Shown here: positions 1-8,927 of the stretch, piece after piece
Layout of the letters: each line of letters starts with the position of its first letter
Numbering within the stretch: position 1 is the first letter of the stretch
From: JANLQB01 sp043735935
GTDB lineage: Bacteria; Verrucomicrobiota; Verrucomicrobiia; Chthoniobacterales; Chthoniobacteraceae
DNA: 19,147 nucleotides
Assembly: GCA_043735935.1 (NCBI GenBank)
Contig: JAYTDO010000457.1
Location: 1 to 19,147, forward strand
Reading direction: 5' to 3'
The notes under the pieces: generated by a model
Database searches by the model: none
Seen by the model: only the letters and a program-made list of their open reading frames with translations
Told to the model about the DNA's origin: nothing
Position numbers and translations under genes: made by a program

Positions 1-34
1 CCTCTACATCACCATCGCCGAGTGGCTTGGCTAA
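1..34 (+). CDS. C-terminal end of an upstream gene (partial)
   Basis: The frame starting at base 2 reads LYITIAEWLG and then a TAA stop at 32-34, so the window seems to open inside the last codons of a plus-strand gene. The residues are hydrophobic and would fit the end of a membrane transporter, but ten residues cannot identify a family. The stop lies seven bases before the ATG of the UspA gene, so the two are probably co-transcribed. Single-domain UspA genes are often found beside ion or metal transporters, which is only a weak hint here. Confidence 0.4.
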   Translation, partial: LYITIAEWLG

Positions 35-41
35 TCGTTCA

Positions 42-467
42 ATGTATAAAAAAATCCTCATCCCGGTCGAAAACACCTCCGCCGACCGCACAATTCTACA
101 GCACATTCGCGGACTCGCGCAGCTCACCGGCGCAAGTCTCACCCTCATCCACGTCGCCGACGGTTGGGCGGCGCGCAATCTCGCCAGTCTCGACCTCCAG
201 GAAAGCGAAGAGATGCAGAAAGACCGTGCCTACCTTTCCGGCCTTGAATCGGAATTTCGTGCCGAAGGCTTCAGCGTCAACGCCGTCCTGGCTGCGGGCG
301 ATCCCTCGGCAGAGATCATCAAATTCTCCCGGGAACTCGGCGCCGACCTCATCGCCATGTCGACACACGGGCACCGCTTCATCGGGGATCTCATCCTCGG
401 GAATACCGCCGACAAGGTCCGCCACGCCGTGTCGATCCCCGTGCTCATGTTAAAGGTCGCTCCTTAG
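42..467 (+). CDS. Universal stress protein, UspA family (single domain)
   Basis: This is a 141-residue single UspA domain, the normal length for the family, whose members are small cytosolic alpha/beta proteins that bind ATP or act as stress-linked dimers. The N-terminal strand YKKILIPVENT and the C-terminal block THGHRFIGDLILGNTADKV followed by IPVLMLK are typical. The ATP-loop signature (G-x2-G-x9-G-S/T) is present in altered form as S-T-H-G-x9-G-N-T: the first glycine is serine and the final serine is asparagine, so nucleotide binding is uncertain. I chose the ATG at 42 because the family usually starts directly with the MYKKILIP-like strand; an in-frame TTG at 27 would add five residues and overlap the upstream stop. 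There is no Shine-Dalgarno sequence. The gene converges on livG with a 20-base gap that shows no clear terminator. Confidence 0.9.
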   Translation: MYKKILIPVENTSADRTILQHIRGLAQLTGASLTLIHVADGWAARNLASLDLQESEEMQKDRAYLSGLESEFRAEGFSVNAVLAAGDPSAEIIKFSRELGADLIAMSTHGHRFIGDLILGNTADKVRHAVSIPVLMLKVAP

Positions 468-487
468 CCGAGCGAGCCCCTGGCCGG

Positions 488-1255
488 TTATTCGTCCTTG
501 CCCAAATAAGCCGCGATGACTTTCGGGTCGCGCTTGATCTCGGCTGGCGTGCCCTCGGCGATCTTGCGCCCGTAATCGAGCACGTTGATGCGCTCGCAGA
601 TGCCCATGACGACCTTCATGTCATGCTCGACGAGAAGGACCGCGAGTTTGAATTTTTCCTGCGTAAAACGGATGAGTTTCATCAACTCGACCTTCTCCGT
701 CGGATTCATCCCTGCGGCCGGTTCATCCAGCAGGAGGAGTTGCGGTCGAGTGGCCAGCGCCCGGACGATCTCCAGGCGCCGCTGATCGCCGTATGGCAAA
801 GCGCGGCACATGAGATCGCGATCGGAGGCGAGCCCGAAGATGTCGAGAAGCTCCACGACCTGAGCCTCGATATCGATCTCCTCGCGACAAAACTTCGGAC
901 CCCGCGCGAGTGCGTGCGAGATGCCGTGTTTGAGATGCATGTTGCAAGCAGTACGGACGTTGTCGAAGACGCTGAGAGAGTTGAAGAGCCGGATATTCTG
1001 GAACGTGCGCGCGATGCCACGCCCGGTGATCCGGTAAGGCTGGTGACCGACGACCGATTTCCCGGCAAACGAGATGGCGCCCGCCGTGGGACGGTAGACG
1101 CCGGTGACGAGGTTAAAGACCGTGGTCTTGCCCGCGCCATTCGGGCCGATCAGACCGACGAGTTCCCCCGGATGAATCTTGAACGAGAGATCACCGACCG
1201 CGGTGAGGCCGCCGAACCGCACGGTGACGTTGTCGAGTTCGAGGAGCGGGCTCAT
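488..1255 (-). CDS. livG: Branched-chain amino acid ABC transporter, ATP-binding protein LivG
   Basis: This 255-residue ATPase would power uptake of leucine, isoleucine and valine (or related amides) by coupling ATP hydrolysis to the LivH/LivM membrane pair. Walker A GPNGAGKT is at residues 37-44, the Q-loop glutamine is in TFQN near 86, the ABC signature appears as LPYGDQRRLEI (153-163), Walker B is LLLLDEPAAG (173-182) and the switch histidine is in VEHD near 211. The C-terminal AYLGKDE is typical of LivG. The frame stays open upstream to 1447, but residue 65 of that longer frame is the ATG at 1255, whose ATGA overlaps the livM stop. Homology also begins there (PLLELDNVTVRFGG), so 1255 is the likely start. 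It is the last gene of the liv operon; a LivF-type second ATPase does not follow. Confidence 0.95.
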   Translation of the reverse strand: MSPLLELDNVTVRFGGLTAVGDLSFKIHPGELVGLIGPNGAGKTTVFNLVTGVYRPTAGAISFAGKSVVGHQPYRITGRGIARTFQNIRLFNSLSVFDNVRTACNMHLKHGISHALARGPKFCREEIDIEAQVVELLDIFGLASDRDLMCRALPYGDQRRLEIVRALATRPQLLLLDEPAAGMNPTEKVELMKLIRFTQEKFKLAVLLVEHDMKVVMGICERINVLDYGRKIAEGTPAEIKRDPKVIAAYLGKDE

Positions 1256-2226
1256 GCCTTTTTCCGCGCGGCGACTCCACTGCCAAACAAACCCTGCGGG
1301 CGGGTCAGCATGAGGATGATGAGGAGGAGAGAATAGATGATCATCCGATTTTCCGCGATATGCCGGAGCCACTCGGGCAGCCACTCGTAACGTGCAACGG
1401 TGCGCAGCCACTCGGGTAAAATCGTGAGAAGCACTGCGGCCACACACACGCCGGTCGTGTTGCCCATGCCGCCGAGGATGACCATCACGACGATGTCCAC
1501 GGAGCGCAGAAAGTTGAAGCCTTCCGGGTGAATGAATTGTTTGAAGTGAGCGTAAAGCCCGCCAGCGATTCCGGCGAAAAATGCGCCAATGACGAACGCG
1601 ATGACTTTGTATTTCGTCGTGTTGATGCCCATCGCTTCCGCTGCGATTTCATCGTCCCGGACCGCGAGGAATCCACGGCCGTAAGTCGAGCGCACGAGAT
1701 TCACCACGACGTAAACGGTGAGTGCGGCGAAGGCGAACGTCCAAAAGAACGTCGTGTGCTGAACCATGCCGCCAAGACCTCGCTGAGCTCCCAGCGGTTC
1801 GGCGTTTTGGATGACGCCTTTGATGATCTCATTGAACCCGAGCGTGACGATGGCGAGGTAGTCGCCCTTTAAGCGAAGCGACGGGACCCCGACGGCAAGA
1901 CCCGTGAGAGCGGCGAGGAATCCCCCGGTGATGAGGGCCGCGAGAAAGATCGTGGTGGTGGCCACGCTCCCGCTGCCGAGCGAGTAGCCGTAGCTCAGCG
2001 AGAGCCAGGACGAAGCGTAGGCGCCGACGGCCATAAAACCGGCGTGGCCGAGCGAAAACTGGCCGGTGTAGCCGTTCACGAGGTTCAGGCCCGCCGCGAG
2101 GATGATGTTGATCCCGATGCCGATCAGGATGTCGTAATAGTACGGGTTCACGCCTGCGGCGAAGTGGCCGAGCACGCCGCTCGCAATGACGGCGGCGAGA
2201 AAGAGGAGTTTGCTGCGCTCAAACAT
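1252..2226 (-). CDS. livM: Branched-chain amino acid ABC transporter, permease LivM
   Basis: This is a 324-residue inner-membrane permease with about eight to ten hydrophobic helices. It would pair with LivH to form the channel of the Liv importer. Family hallmarks are the N-terminal block LNLVNGYTGQFSLGHAGFMA, the middle VPSLRLKGDYLAIVTLGFNE, the cytoplasmic coupling segment VRDDEIAAEAMGIN followed by TKYKVIAFVIGAFFAG, and the C-terminal LTRPQGLFG. Its ATG at 2226 directly follows the TAG stop of livH (2227-2229), and AGGGAG lies about nine bases upstream in the mRNA, so translation is probably coupled but also has its own ribosome site. Its TGA overlaps the livG ATG by four bases. A short duplicated motif (LPEWLR twice, with a third EWL between) lies in a loop before the last helix. 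Confidence 0.95.
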   Translation of the reverse strand: MFERSKLLFLAAVIASGVLGHFAAGVNPYYYDILIGIGINIILAAGLNLVNGYTGQFSLGHAGFMAVGAYASSWLSLSYGYSLGSGSVATTTIFLAALITGGFLAALTGLAVGVPSLRLKGDYLAIVTLGFNEIIKGVIQNAEPLGAQRGLGGMVQHTTFFWTFAFAALTVYVVVNLVRSTYGRGFLAVRDDEIAAEAMGINTTKYKVIAFVIGAFFAGIAGGLYAHFKQFIHPEGFNFLRSVDIVVMVILGGMGNTTGVCVAAVLLTILPEWLRTVARYEWLPEWLRHIAENRMIIYSLLLIILMLTRPQGLFGSGVAARKKA

Positions 2227-3150
2227 CTACACTTTCTCCCTCTCGCTCGATCCGAGGAGACCGGTGGGTTTGACGATCAGGATGACGATGAGCACTCCGA
2301 AAACGATCGCGTCGCGATAGGTCGGCGAGATGTAACCGACGACCAACGCTTCGAGCAACCCGATCAGGACTCCGCCAAGGGCGGCACCGGGGAGATTTCC
2401 AATCCCGCCGAGCACGGCGGCGACGAACGCCTTGAGACCCGCGTTGACTCCCATGAGCGGATCGATCGAAGGCTGTTGGATCGAGCACAGGATGCCCGCG
2501 GCACCGGCCAGCGCGGAGCCAAGCCCGAAGGTGAATGAGATGACGACGTCGATATTGATGCCCATGAGCGAGGCGGCGACGGGATTAAACGAAAGAGCTC
2601 GCATCGCCATGCCCATGCGGGTGTGAAGGACGATGTGGCGGAGAACAAACAGCAGGACGAGAGTCACTCCCACGACGAGGAGTTGCCCGATGGTGATCGT
2701 GAGGAGCGAGATTTTCCCCCACGATTCGGGGATCTCGATGGCGCGGTCGAGAATGAGTTCGGGGAACGATTTAGGGTCAGCGCCAAAGGCGAACTGCCCG
2801 CCGTTTTCGAGAAAAAGCGAAACCCCGATTGCCGTGATGAGGACGGTGAGCTTAGGCCGCTCGCGAAGAGGCCGATAACACAGACGCTCGATGACGATGC
2901 CGATCGCGGCGCAGACGACCATCGAAACCAGCAACACCACGGCAACGGCTAAGTAGGATGGGCCGTGGAAGGCTTTGACGACGGACGGGCCGACGTAAAG
3001 TCCGGCAAAGGCGCCGAGCATGTAGACGTCGCCGTGCGCGAAATTGATAAAACGCAGGACGCCGAAAACCATCGTGTAGCCGAGCGCGATGAGCGCATAG
3101 ATGGCCCCCTGCCCCAATCCGTTGATGAGTTGCTGGAAAAACTCTATCAA
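2227..3150 (-). CDS. livH: Branched-chain amino acid ABC transporter, permease LivH
   Basis: This is a 307-residue inner-membrane permease, the partner of LivM. The match runs end to end with the LivH family: LGQGAIYALIALGYTMVFG, then RFINFAHGDVYMLGAF, the RMGMAMRALSFNPVAASLMGI coupling region, GLKAFVAAVLGGIGNLPGA, and the tail KPTGLLGSSEREKV, close to the end of E. coli LivH. The start is a TTG at 3150 (MIEFFQQLINGL after initiation), which fits the normal N-terminus; no in-frame ATG lies upstream before the livJ stop. The TTG has no Shine-Dalgarno site. It overlaps the TGA stop of a 13-codon reading frame that begins right after the livJ stop, so initiation may depend on coupling. Confidence 0.94.
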   Translation of the reverse strand: MIEFFQQLINGLGQGAIYALIALGYTMVFGVLRFINFAHGDVYMLGAFAGLYVGPSVVKAFHGPSYLAVAVVLLVSMVVCAAIGIVIERLCYRPLRERPKLTVLITAIGVSLFLENGGQFAFGADPKSFPELILDRAIEIPESWGKISLLTITIGQLLVVGVTLVLLFVLRHIVLHTRMGMAMRALSFNPVAASLMGINIDVVISFTFGLGSALAGAAGILCSIQQPSIDPLMGVNAGLKAFVAAVLGGIGNLPGAALGGVLIGLLEALVVGYISPTYRDAIVFGVLIVILIVKPTGLLGSSEREKV

Positions 3151-3188
3151 GCGGTGCGCCCGGTGGAGGAGGTGAGAAGTCCCCCCAT
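3147..3188 (-). other. Possible 13-codon coupling mini-ORF between livJ and livH
   Basis: The livJ stop TAA (3191-3189) is followed at once by ATG (3188-3186), which opens a 13-codon frame reading MGGLLTSSTGRTA. Its TGA stop overlaps the TTG start of livH in the arrangement TTGA. The same stretch of mRNA has a run of six G and then UCACCUCCU, identical to the anti-Shine-Dalgarno tail of 16S rRNA. The geometry is what a translational-coupling leader would look like, but a frame this short can arise by chance and no homology can be judged. Confidence 0.2.
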
Positions 3189-4307
3189 TTAGGGTGCGAC
3201 CGTCTGCTCGAATTTAAAGGCGCCGCCGCCGATGGAGAGAATCACCGCCGGTTTCGACGCATTGCGTTGGGCGTCGAGCGTGATCTTTCCGGTGATGCCT
3301 GCGTGGTCCTTGGTTTCGGCGAGTGCGGCGCGGAGTTTGTCCGCGTCGGTGCCGCCGGCTTTCTCGATGGATTTTGCAAGGATCATCGCGCTGTCGTAGC
3401 CGAGGGCCGCCATGTCGTCGGGCGTTTCACCCTCAAATTTGGCTTTGAACTTTTTCACGAAACCCTGCACCGCGTCCGACTTGTCATCGGCGCTGAAATG
3501 GCACGAGAAATACGAGCCATCGAGCGAGTTGCCAGCCACTTTCAACAGCGAATCCCCGACCCAACCGTCGCCGCCGAGCAGTGGCACCTTGATTCCGAGC
3601 AGTTTCGCCTGTTTGCCGATCAGCGCGACCTCAGCGTAATAGCCTGGAACAAAGATGGCATCAGGCTTTCCGGCCTTGATGGAAGTGAGCTGCGCCTTGA
3701 AATCCTTGTCGCCGGTCGAGTAGCTGGACTCCTTCACGATTGCACCGCCGGCCTTGACAATTCCCTCCTTGAAAAACTGTGCGAGGCCCACCGAATAATC
3801 CTGTTTCACATCCGTGAGCACGGCGACGTTCTTCCAGCCTTTCGAGAGCGCAAACTTCGCCATGACGGTGCCCTGGAACGGGTCGATGAAGCAGACGCGG
3901 AAGATGAAGTCGCCGACTTCGGTGACCTTCGGATTGGTGGACGCCGGCGAGATCATCGGGATCTTGTTCTGCTGGCAGATGGGCGCGGCTTCGAGCGACT
4001 TCGACGACGCGACTTCGCCGAGGATCGCGATGACGTTATCCTGCGAAATGAGCTTGCGGACGATGGTGGCGGGCTGGCCTGCGAGCGATTGATCATCCTC
4101 GGTGATGAGTTTGAATTTTCTTCCGAGCACGCCGCCCGCAGCGTTCAACTCGTCGAACGCGAGCTGCGTTCCCTTGTGCGAGGACTGGCCGAAACTGGCG
4201 CTGCCGCCGGTGAGCGAAGCGAATTCGCCGACCTTGATTTCATCCTGCGCGAGCGCTGCGGCGGAAATGAGAGCAAGTGAAGTGAGGAGGATCTGCGTGC
4301 GAAACAT
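3189..4307 (-). CDS. livJ: Branched-chain amino acid ABC transporter, periplasmic substrate-binding protein (LivJ-like)
   Basis: This 372-residue periplasmic binding protein would capture branched-chain amino acids or similar compounds and deliver them to LivHM. It has a Sec signal peptide (MFRTQILLTSLALISAAALA, cleavage likely after residue 20), followed by IKVGEFASLTGGSASFG, the standard opening of the type-1 periplasmic binding fold (Peripla_BP_6). Typical later blocks are ITEDDQS, AILGEVASSKSLEAAPICQ, IPMISPASTNPKVT, FRVCFIDPFQGTVMAKFA, and PDAIFVPGYYAEVALIGKQA. Its length is normal. It is the first gene of the minus-strand liv operon and has a good promoter about 30 bases upstream, with no Shine-Dalgarno site. 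True substrate range in this family is broad (amides, urea and aromatic amino acids also occur), so the ligand is inferred from the operon only. Confidence 0.93.
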   Translation of the reverse strand: MFRTQILLTSLALISAAALAQDEIKVGEFASLTGGSASFGQSSHKGTQLAFDELNAAGGVLGRKFKLITEDDQSLAGQPATIVRKLISQDNVIAILGEVASSKSLEAAPICQQNKIPMISPASTNPKVTEVGDFIFRVCFIDPFQGTVMAKFALSKGWKNVAVLTDVKQDYSVGLAQFFKEGIVKAGGAIVKESSYSTGDKDFKAQLTSIKAGKPDAIFVPGYYAEVALIGKQAKLLGIKVPLLGGDGWVGDSLLKVAGNSLDGSYFSCHFSADDKSDAVQGFVKKFKAKFEGETPDDMAALGYDSAMILAKSIEKAGGTDADKLRAALAETKDHAGITGKITLDAQRNASKPAVILSIGGGAFKFEQTVAP

Positions 4308-4341
4308 AAGCGGTTTTGGTTTTCGAATTGAAAGCGCCGGG

Positions 4342-4371
4342 ATGCTACGGGACTCGCCCCGCGCGTTTCAA
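4342..4371 (-). promoter_or_regulatory. Promoter of the liv operon
   Basis: On the minus strand TTGAAA (4371-4366) and TAGCAT (4347-4342) are separated by 18 bases, a near-consensus housekeeping sigma promoter. Transcription would begin near 4335, leaving about 28 bases before the livJ ATG at 4307. Confidence 0.45.
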
Positions 4372-4432
4372 CCGCCAATCCGAATGAGCGACAAATAGTT
4401 CACGCTACCGGAGATCATCACGAATTTCGCGC

Positions 4433-4462
4433 TTTCCACGCGAGCCGAGGCGCATCTAGTTG
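4433..4462 (+). promoter_or_regulatory. Possible promoter of the CoA-binding gene and sdhCA
   Basis: TTTCCA (4433-4438) and TAGTTG (4457-4462) are 18 bases apart, the same spacing as in the liv and E1-alpha promoters. Transcription would start near 4469, only about seven bases before the ATG at 4476, and no Shine-Dalgarno sequence is present. The hexamers are poor, so this is tentative. Confidence 0.2.
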
Positions 4463-4475
4463 TCTCCCAATTCAA

Positions 4476-4859
4476 ATGTCAGAGCCAACCGTCGCCGTCA
4501 TTGGCGCATCCCAAGATCGTCGAAAGTACGGGAACAAAGCGGTGCGCGCGTATCTCGAGGCGGGTTATGTGGTTTTCCCCGTCCACCCGACCGAATCGCA
4601 GATCGAGGATTGTCGCTGCTATTCGAATATCGATTCGATCCCCGACGAGATCGATTTCATCAGCCTCTACGTCCCGCCGGCCGTCGGCATCAAACTCCTC
4701 CCTGCCATCGCGGCCCGGAATCCGAAGGAACTTTGGATCAACCCCGGGGCACAAAGCGACGAATTGATCGAGGCCGCCGCAGACCTTCATTTGCGGGCGA
4801 TCGTTGCTTGTTCGATCGTGGCGCTCGGCATGAATCCGCACGACTATCCCGACGTTTAA
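4476..4859 (+). CDS. CoA-binding domain protein (YccU-like)
   Basis: This is a 127-residue protein consisting of one CoA-binding Rossmann domain, the same fold as the N-terminal domain of succinyl-CoA synthetase alpha. The nucleotide-binding motif VAVIGASQDRRKYG is at residues 6-19, followed by GYVVFPVHPT, then IDFISLYVPPAVGIKLLP and LWINPGAQSDELIEAA. Stand-alone members (E. coli YccU and relatives) bind CoA in the cytosol, but their physiological role is not settled. The conserved C-terminal Cys region of the family is present as IVACSIV. It starts with an ATG about seven bases from a possible transcription start. The stop lies 17 bases before sdhC, so the three genes are probably one transcript; a link with succinyl-CoA/succinate metabolism is attractive but unproven. 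Confidence 0.88.
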   Translation: MSEPTVAVIGASQDRRKYGNKAVRAYLEAGYVVFPVHPTESQIEDCRCYSNIDSIPDEIDFISLYVPPAVGIKLLPAIAARNPKELWINPGAQSDELIEAAADLHLRAIVACSIVALGMNPHDYPDV

Positions 4860-4876
4860 ACTCCTAAACCCGACAT

Positions 4877-5599
4877 TTGAAGCTCCTCACTGCCTTCCTC
4901 TCCTCCTCCATCGGCCGCAAATGGATCGTCGCCCTCACCGGCCTCGCCATGCTCGGCTTTCTCATCGGCCATCTGGTCGGAAATCTTCAGATTTTCCTGC
5001 CGCCGGAACACATCAACAAATATGCGGCGTTCTTGAAGAGCCTCGGCGAATTGCTGTGGATCGCGCGCATCGGCCTGCTGGCGGCGGTCGTGCTGCACGT
5101 CTTCTTCACGATCCAACTCGCCATCGCCAATCGCGCTGCGCGTCCGACGAAATACGAGCGCACCGCTTCCGTTCAGGCGAAGATTTCCACCAAGACCATG
5201 GTGTGGAGCGGCAGCTACATCCTGTGTTTCATCGTGGTGCATCTGCTCCATTTCACGATCCAGACGATCCATCCGGAATACGAGCACTGGCAGGATGCCG
5301 CGGGCCGCGCGGACGTCTATCGCATGATCATCGTCGGCTTTAGCCATCCGGCGATGGCCGCGTTTTACATCGTCGGTATGATCCTCCTTTGCTCGCACCT
5401 CAGCCACGGCATCGCCAGCCTCGCACAAACCTTCGGCCTGCGAACCACGCGCGCCGCGGCGTTGCTCACAAACGGTGGCCGCGTGCTCGCTTTGGCGCTC
5501 GGCCTGGGTTTCATCAGCATTCCCATCGCAGTGCAGGCGGGCTGGGGAAAGGCATACGCCGAGCAGCAGGCGACGCTGACCACGCCGGAGGCCAAATAA
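4877..5599 (+). CDS. sdhC: Succinate dehydrogenase cytochrome b subunit (b558 family)
   Basis: This 240-residue membrane anchor holds the heme and quinone site of succinate:quinone oxidoreductase. It has five hydrophobic helices and belongs by pattern to the single-anchor b558 type. The opening SSSIGRKWIVALTGLAMLGF is characteristic. Histidines suited to ligate two hemes lie at the expected helix positions: H32 (GHLVGN), H74 (LHVFF), H122 or H125 (VHLLHF), and H174 or H177 (SHLSHG). A diheme enzyme of this kind usually uses menaquinone. The start is a TTG at 4877; the next ATG at 4949 would remove the conserved N-terminus. No Shine-Dalgarno site is visible. The stop is one base before the sdhA ATG, so coupling is certain to be tight. 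Confidence 0.93.
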   Translation: MKLLTAFLSSSIGRKWIVALTGLAMLGFLIGHLVGNLQIFLPPEHINKYAAFLKSLGELLWIARIGLLAAVVLHVFFTIQLAIANRAARPTKYERTASVQAKISTKTMVWSGSYILCFIVVHLLHFTIQTIHPEYEHWQDAAGRADVYRMIIVGFSHPAMAAFYIVGMILLCSHLSHGIASLAQTFGLRTTRAAALLTNGGRVLALALGLGFISIPIAVQAGWGKAYAEQQATLTTPEAK

Positions 5600-5600
5600 C

Positions 5601-7520
<1,920 letters not shown>

Positions 7521-7542
7521 CGCGCACGGCATCCGCCGCTGG

Positions 7543-8781
7543 CTATTTCACCGCGGGAAAATCGACGTCCGGCGGCGTTCCCGTCGCGGGCCGCGTGAAT
7601 TTTTCGCCATACTTCGTGAAGCCGCTCACGAAGCCGCCCTGCGACAAAAAGAAGCGGCCGTTTTCCACCCCCATAAACCGGTCCAGCCGGTTCGCCTTGC
7701 CCGTCGGGTCGTGGCTGAAGCTCGCCTCGGTGATCTCGGACCACTTGCCATCGGCGCTGCGAAGCCACGCCGGACCGAAGAGGGCCTTGCGCTGAAGGTG
7801 GCCGTTGCTGCCGCCGAAGTTTTCCGAAAACGAATAGAGCCCCCGCAGCCACTTCCCATCGCGCGGCGCGCGGAAGCTCGCGATGAGCATCCACTTCTTC
7901 TGCTCCGGATGGAACCAGTAGCCGGCGTAATCCGTGTGCTCGTCCTCCGCCTTCGCGGTCACCGCAAAACGCTGCACGCTCCCGGTTTTCCAAGGATAAA
8001 CGAGATGCGAATGCCCGCCCGTACCTTCGTTCCCAAAGTCGCTCGCCACCACGCCTTCTCCCTTTCCGAGCAGCTTCACGCGGTTTTCATCGGCGACCTT
8101 GCTGCGATCGACGCCTTCATTGCCGCTGTCCCAGATTGAAAAGATGATGCGCCGCTCGGTCGCCGAGTTCACCTGCATGCCGAAGTAACCGCGCGCGAAT
8201 CCGGACGCCATGTAATACGTCGCCACCGGGTCCTCGACGCCGGTGACTTCGTTGTAAAAGAGCGCGACCTGCTGATCCTTTGGAGTCGCGTAGGCAAGAT
8301 GGACGCTCGCGGCGTTGCGACGCGGATCGAGATTAAAATGCGCGTCGGTGACCGCCGGGCCATCGAGCACCAGCGCGTCGAGATCGCCCGCCGATTTTCC
8401 CGCAGGGTTCAGCGAGCTGAGCGTGAATCGCACGTAACCCGCTACCACTGGAAGCGCACCAAACTTCACCGTCACCGCCTCGTCGCCGCCGGTCGCACTC
8501 GCCTCGCGCGATTCCTTTCCGGCCGAAAGCCGCAGCTTCGAACTTTCGCCCTTCGGTAGTCGCAAAACCACGGCAGCATCGACGTTCCCGGGCGACTTGA
8601 ATTCCCCGAACCACGACACCGTGATCTGCGGATTCGTCCACCCCGCGATCCCGGACTTGGAAACCAGGGCGCCATTGGGATCGGGGTCAAGGTAGGCGGT
8701 GTTGGCCGGAACGGACAATTCTCCGAACAGTGAGGCGCCGAACCCGGCCGAAAGCAGAAACGCGAAAAGGATGGATTTCAT
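7543..8781 (-). CDS. Secreted DUF5077/DUF3472 domain protein
   Basis: This 412-residue exported protein has an N-terminal signal peptide (MKSILFAFLLSAGFGASLFG, cleavage near residue 20). An N-terminal beta domain of DUF5077 type covers roughly residues 22-130, and a DUF3472 domain covers roughly 150-395. The DUF3472 hallmarks are YYMASGFARGYFGMQVNS, RRIIFSIWDSG, DFGNEGTGGHSHLVYPW, WMLIASFRAPRDGKWL and GRFFLSQGGF. Proteins of this kind are common in Bacteroidota, Planctomycetota and Verrucomicrobiota near polysaccharide-use genes, but no enzyme activity is established. I chose the ATG at 8781 because of the signal peptide; an ATG at 8814 adds 11 residues and lies six bases after a possible -10 element (leaderless alternative). 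Its position, antisense between sdhA and sdhB, is unusual. Confidence 0.88.
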   Translation of the reverse strand: MKSILFAFLLSAGFGASLFGELSVPANTAYLDPDPNGALVSKSGIAGWTNPQITVSWFGEFKSPGNVDAAVVLRLPKGESSKLRLSAGKESREASATGGDEAVTVKFGALPVVAGYVRFTLSSLNPAGKSAGDLDALVLDGPAVTDAHFNLDPRRNAASVHLAYATPKDQQVALFYNEVTGVEDPVATYYMASGFARGYFGMQVNSATERRIIFSIWDSGNEGVDRSKVADENRVKLLGKGEGVVASDFGNEGTGGHSHLVYPWKTGSVQRFAVTAKAEDEHTDYAGYWFHPEQKKWMLIASFRAPRDGKWLRGLYSFSENFGGSNGHLQRKALFGPAWLRSADGKWSEITEASFSHDPTGKANRLDRFMGVENGRFFLSQGGFVSGFTKYGEKFTRPATGTPPDVDFPAVK

Positions 8782-8820
8782 ATTGCTGGGAAATGATGAG
8801 GGGGCGTGAAACATCGGAAG

Positions 8821-8826
8821 TTAATA
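8821..8826 (-). promoter_or_regulatory. Possible -10 element of the DUF3472 gene
   Basis: On the minus strand TATTAA occupies 8826-8821. Transcription would start close to 8814, which gives either a leaderless message from the upstream ATG at 8814 or a 33-base leader before the ATG at 8781. No good -35 hexamer is seen at the right distance. Confidence 0.22.
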
Positions 8827-8874
8827 CAGACCGCAGACGGCTTGACCACCCTTGCTTCCTTCGACCTCGTGCGC

Positions 8875-8894
8875 AGACAATCACGCGGTTGTCT
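8875..8894 (+). promoter_or_regulatory. Inverted repeat overlapping the possible sdhB -35 element
   Basis: AGACAA (8875-8880) and TTGTCT (8889-8894) form a perfect 6+6 dyad with an eight-base spacer in the divergent region between the DUF3472 gene and sdhB. The right arm doubles as a possible -35 hexamer. A regulator site is possible, but six-base arms can arise by chance. Confidence 0.25.
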
Positions 8895-8917
8895 CACCGC
8901 CTCGCTGCTGTTACTGA
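8889..8917 (+). promoter_or_regulatory. Possible promoter of sdhB
   Basis: TTGTCT (8889-8894) and TACTGA (8912-8917) have a 17-base spacer. Transcription would begin about four bases before the sdhB ATG at 8928, so the message would be almost leaderless; no Shine-Dalgarno site precedes the ATG. The -10 is a weak match. Confidence 0.25.
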
Positions 8918-8927
8918 TTCTTTAAAA

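Noticed and set aside
468..487. Bidirectional terminator between the convergent uspA and livG genes
   Set aside because: The 20-base gap shows no convincing stem with flanking A and T runs.
1256..1447. 64-codon N-terminal extension of LivG
   Set aside because: It lies inside the end of livM and is unlike ABC ATPases; the ATG at 1255 overlaps the livM stop and starts at the conserved N-terminus.
3267..4280. Plus-strand open frame of 337 codons opposite livJ
   Set aside because: livJ on the minus strand has a signal peptide, a promoter and the full binding-protein fold; the plus-strand frame has none of these.
8730..8927. 66-codon N-terminal extension of SdhB
   Set aside because: The extension runs through the divergent promoter region, is arginine-rich and has no SDH similarity; the ATG at 8928 gives the family's normal start.
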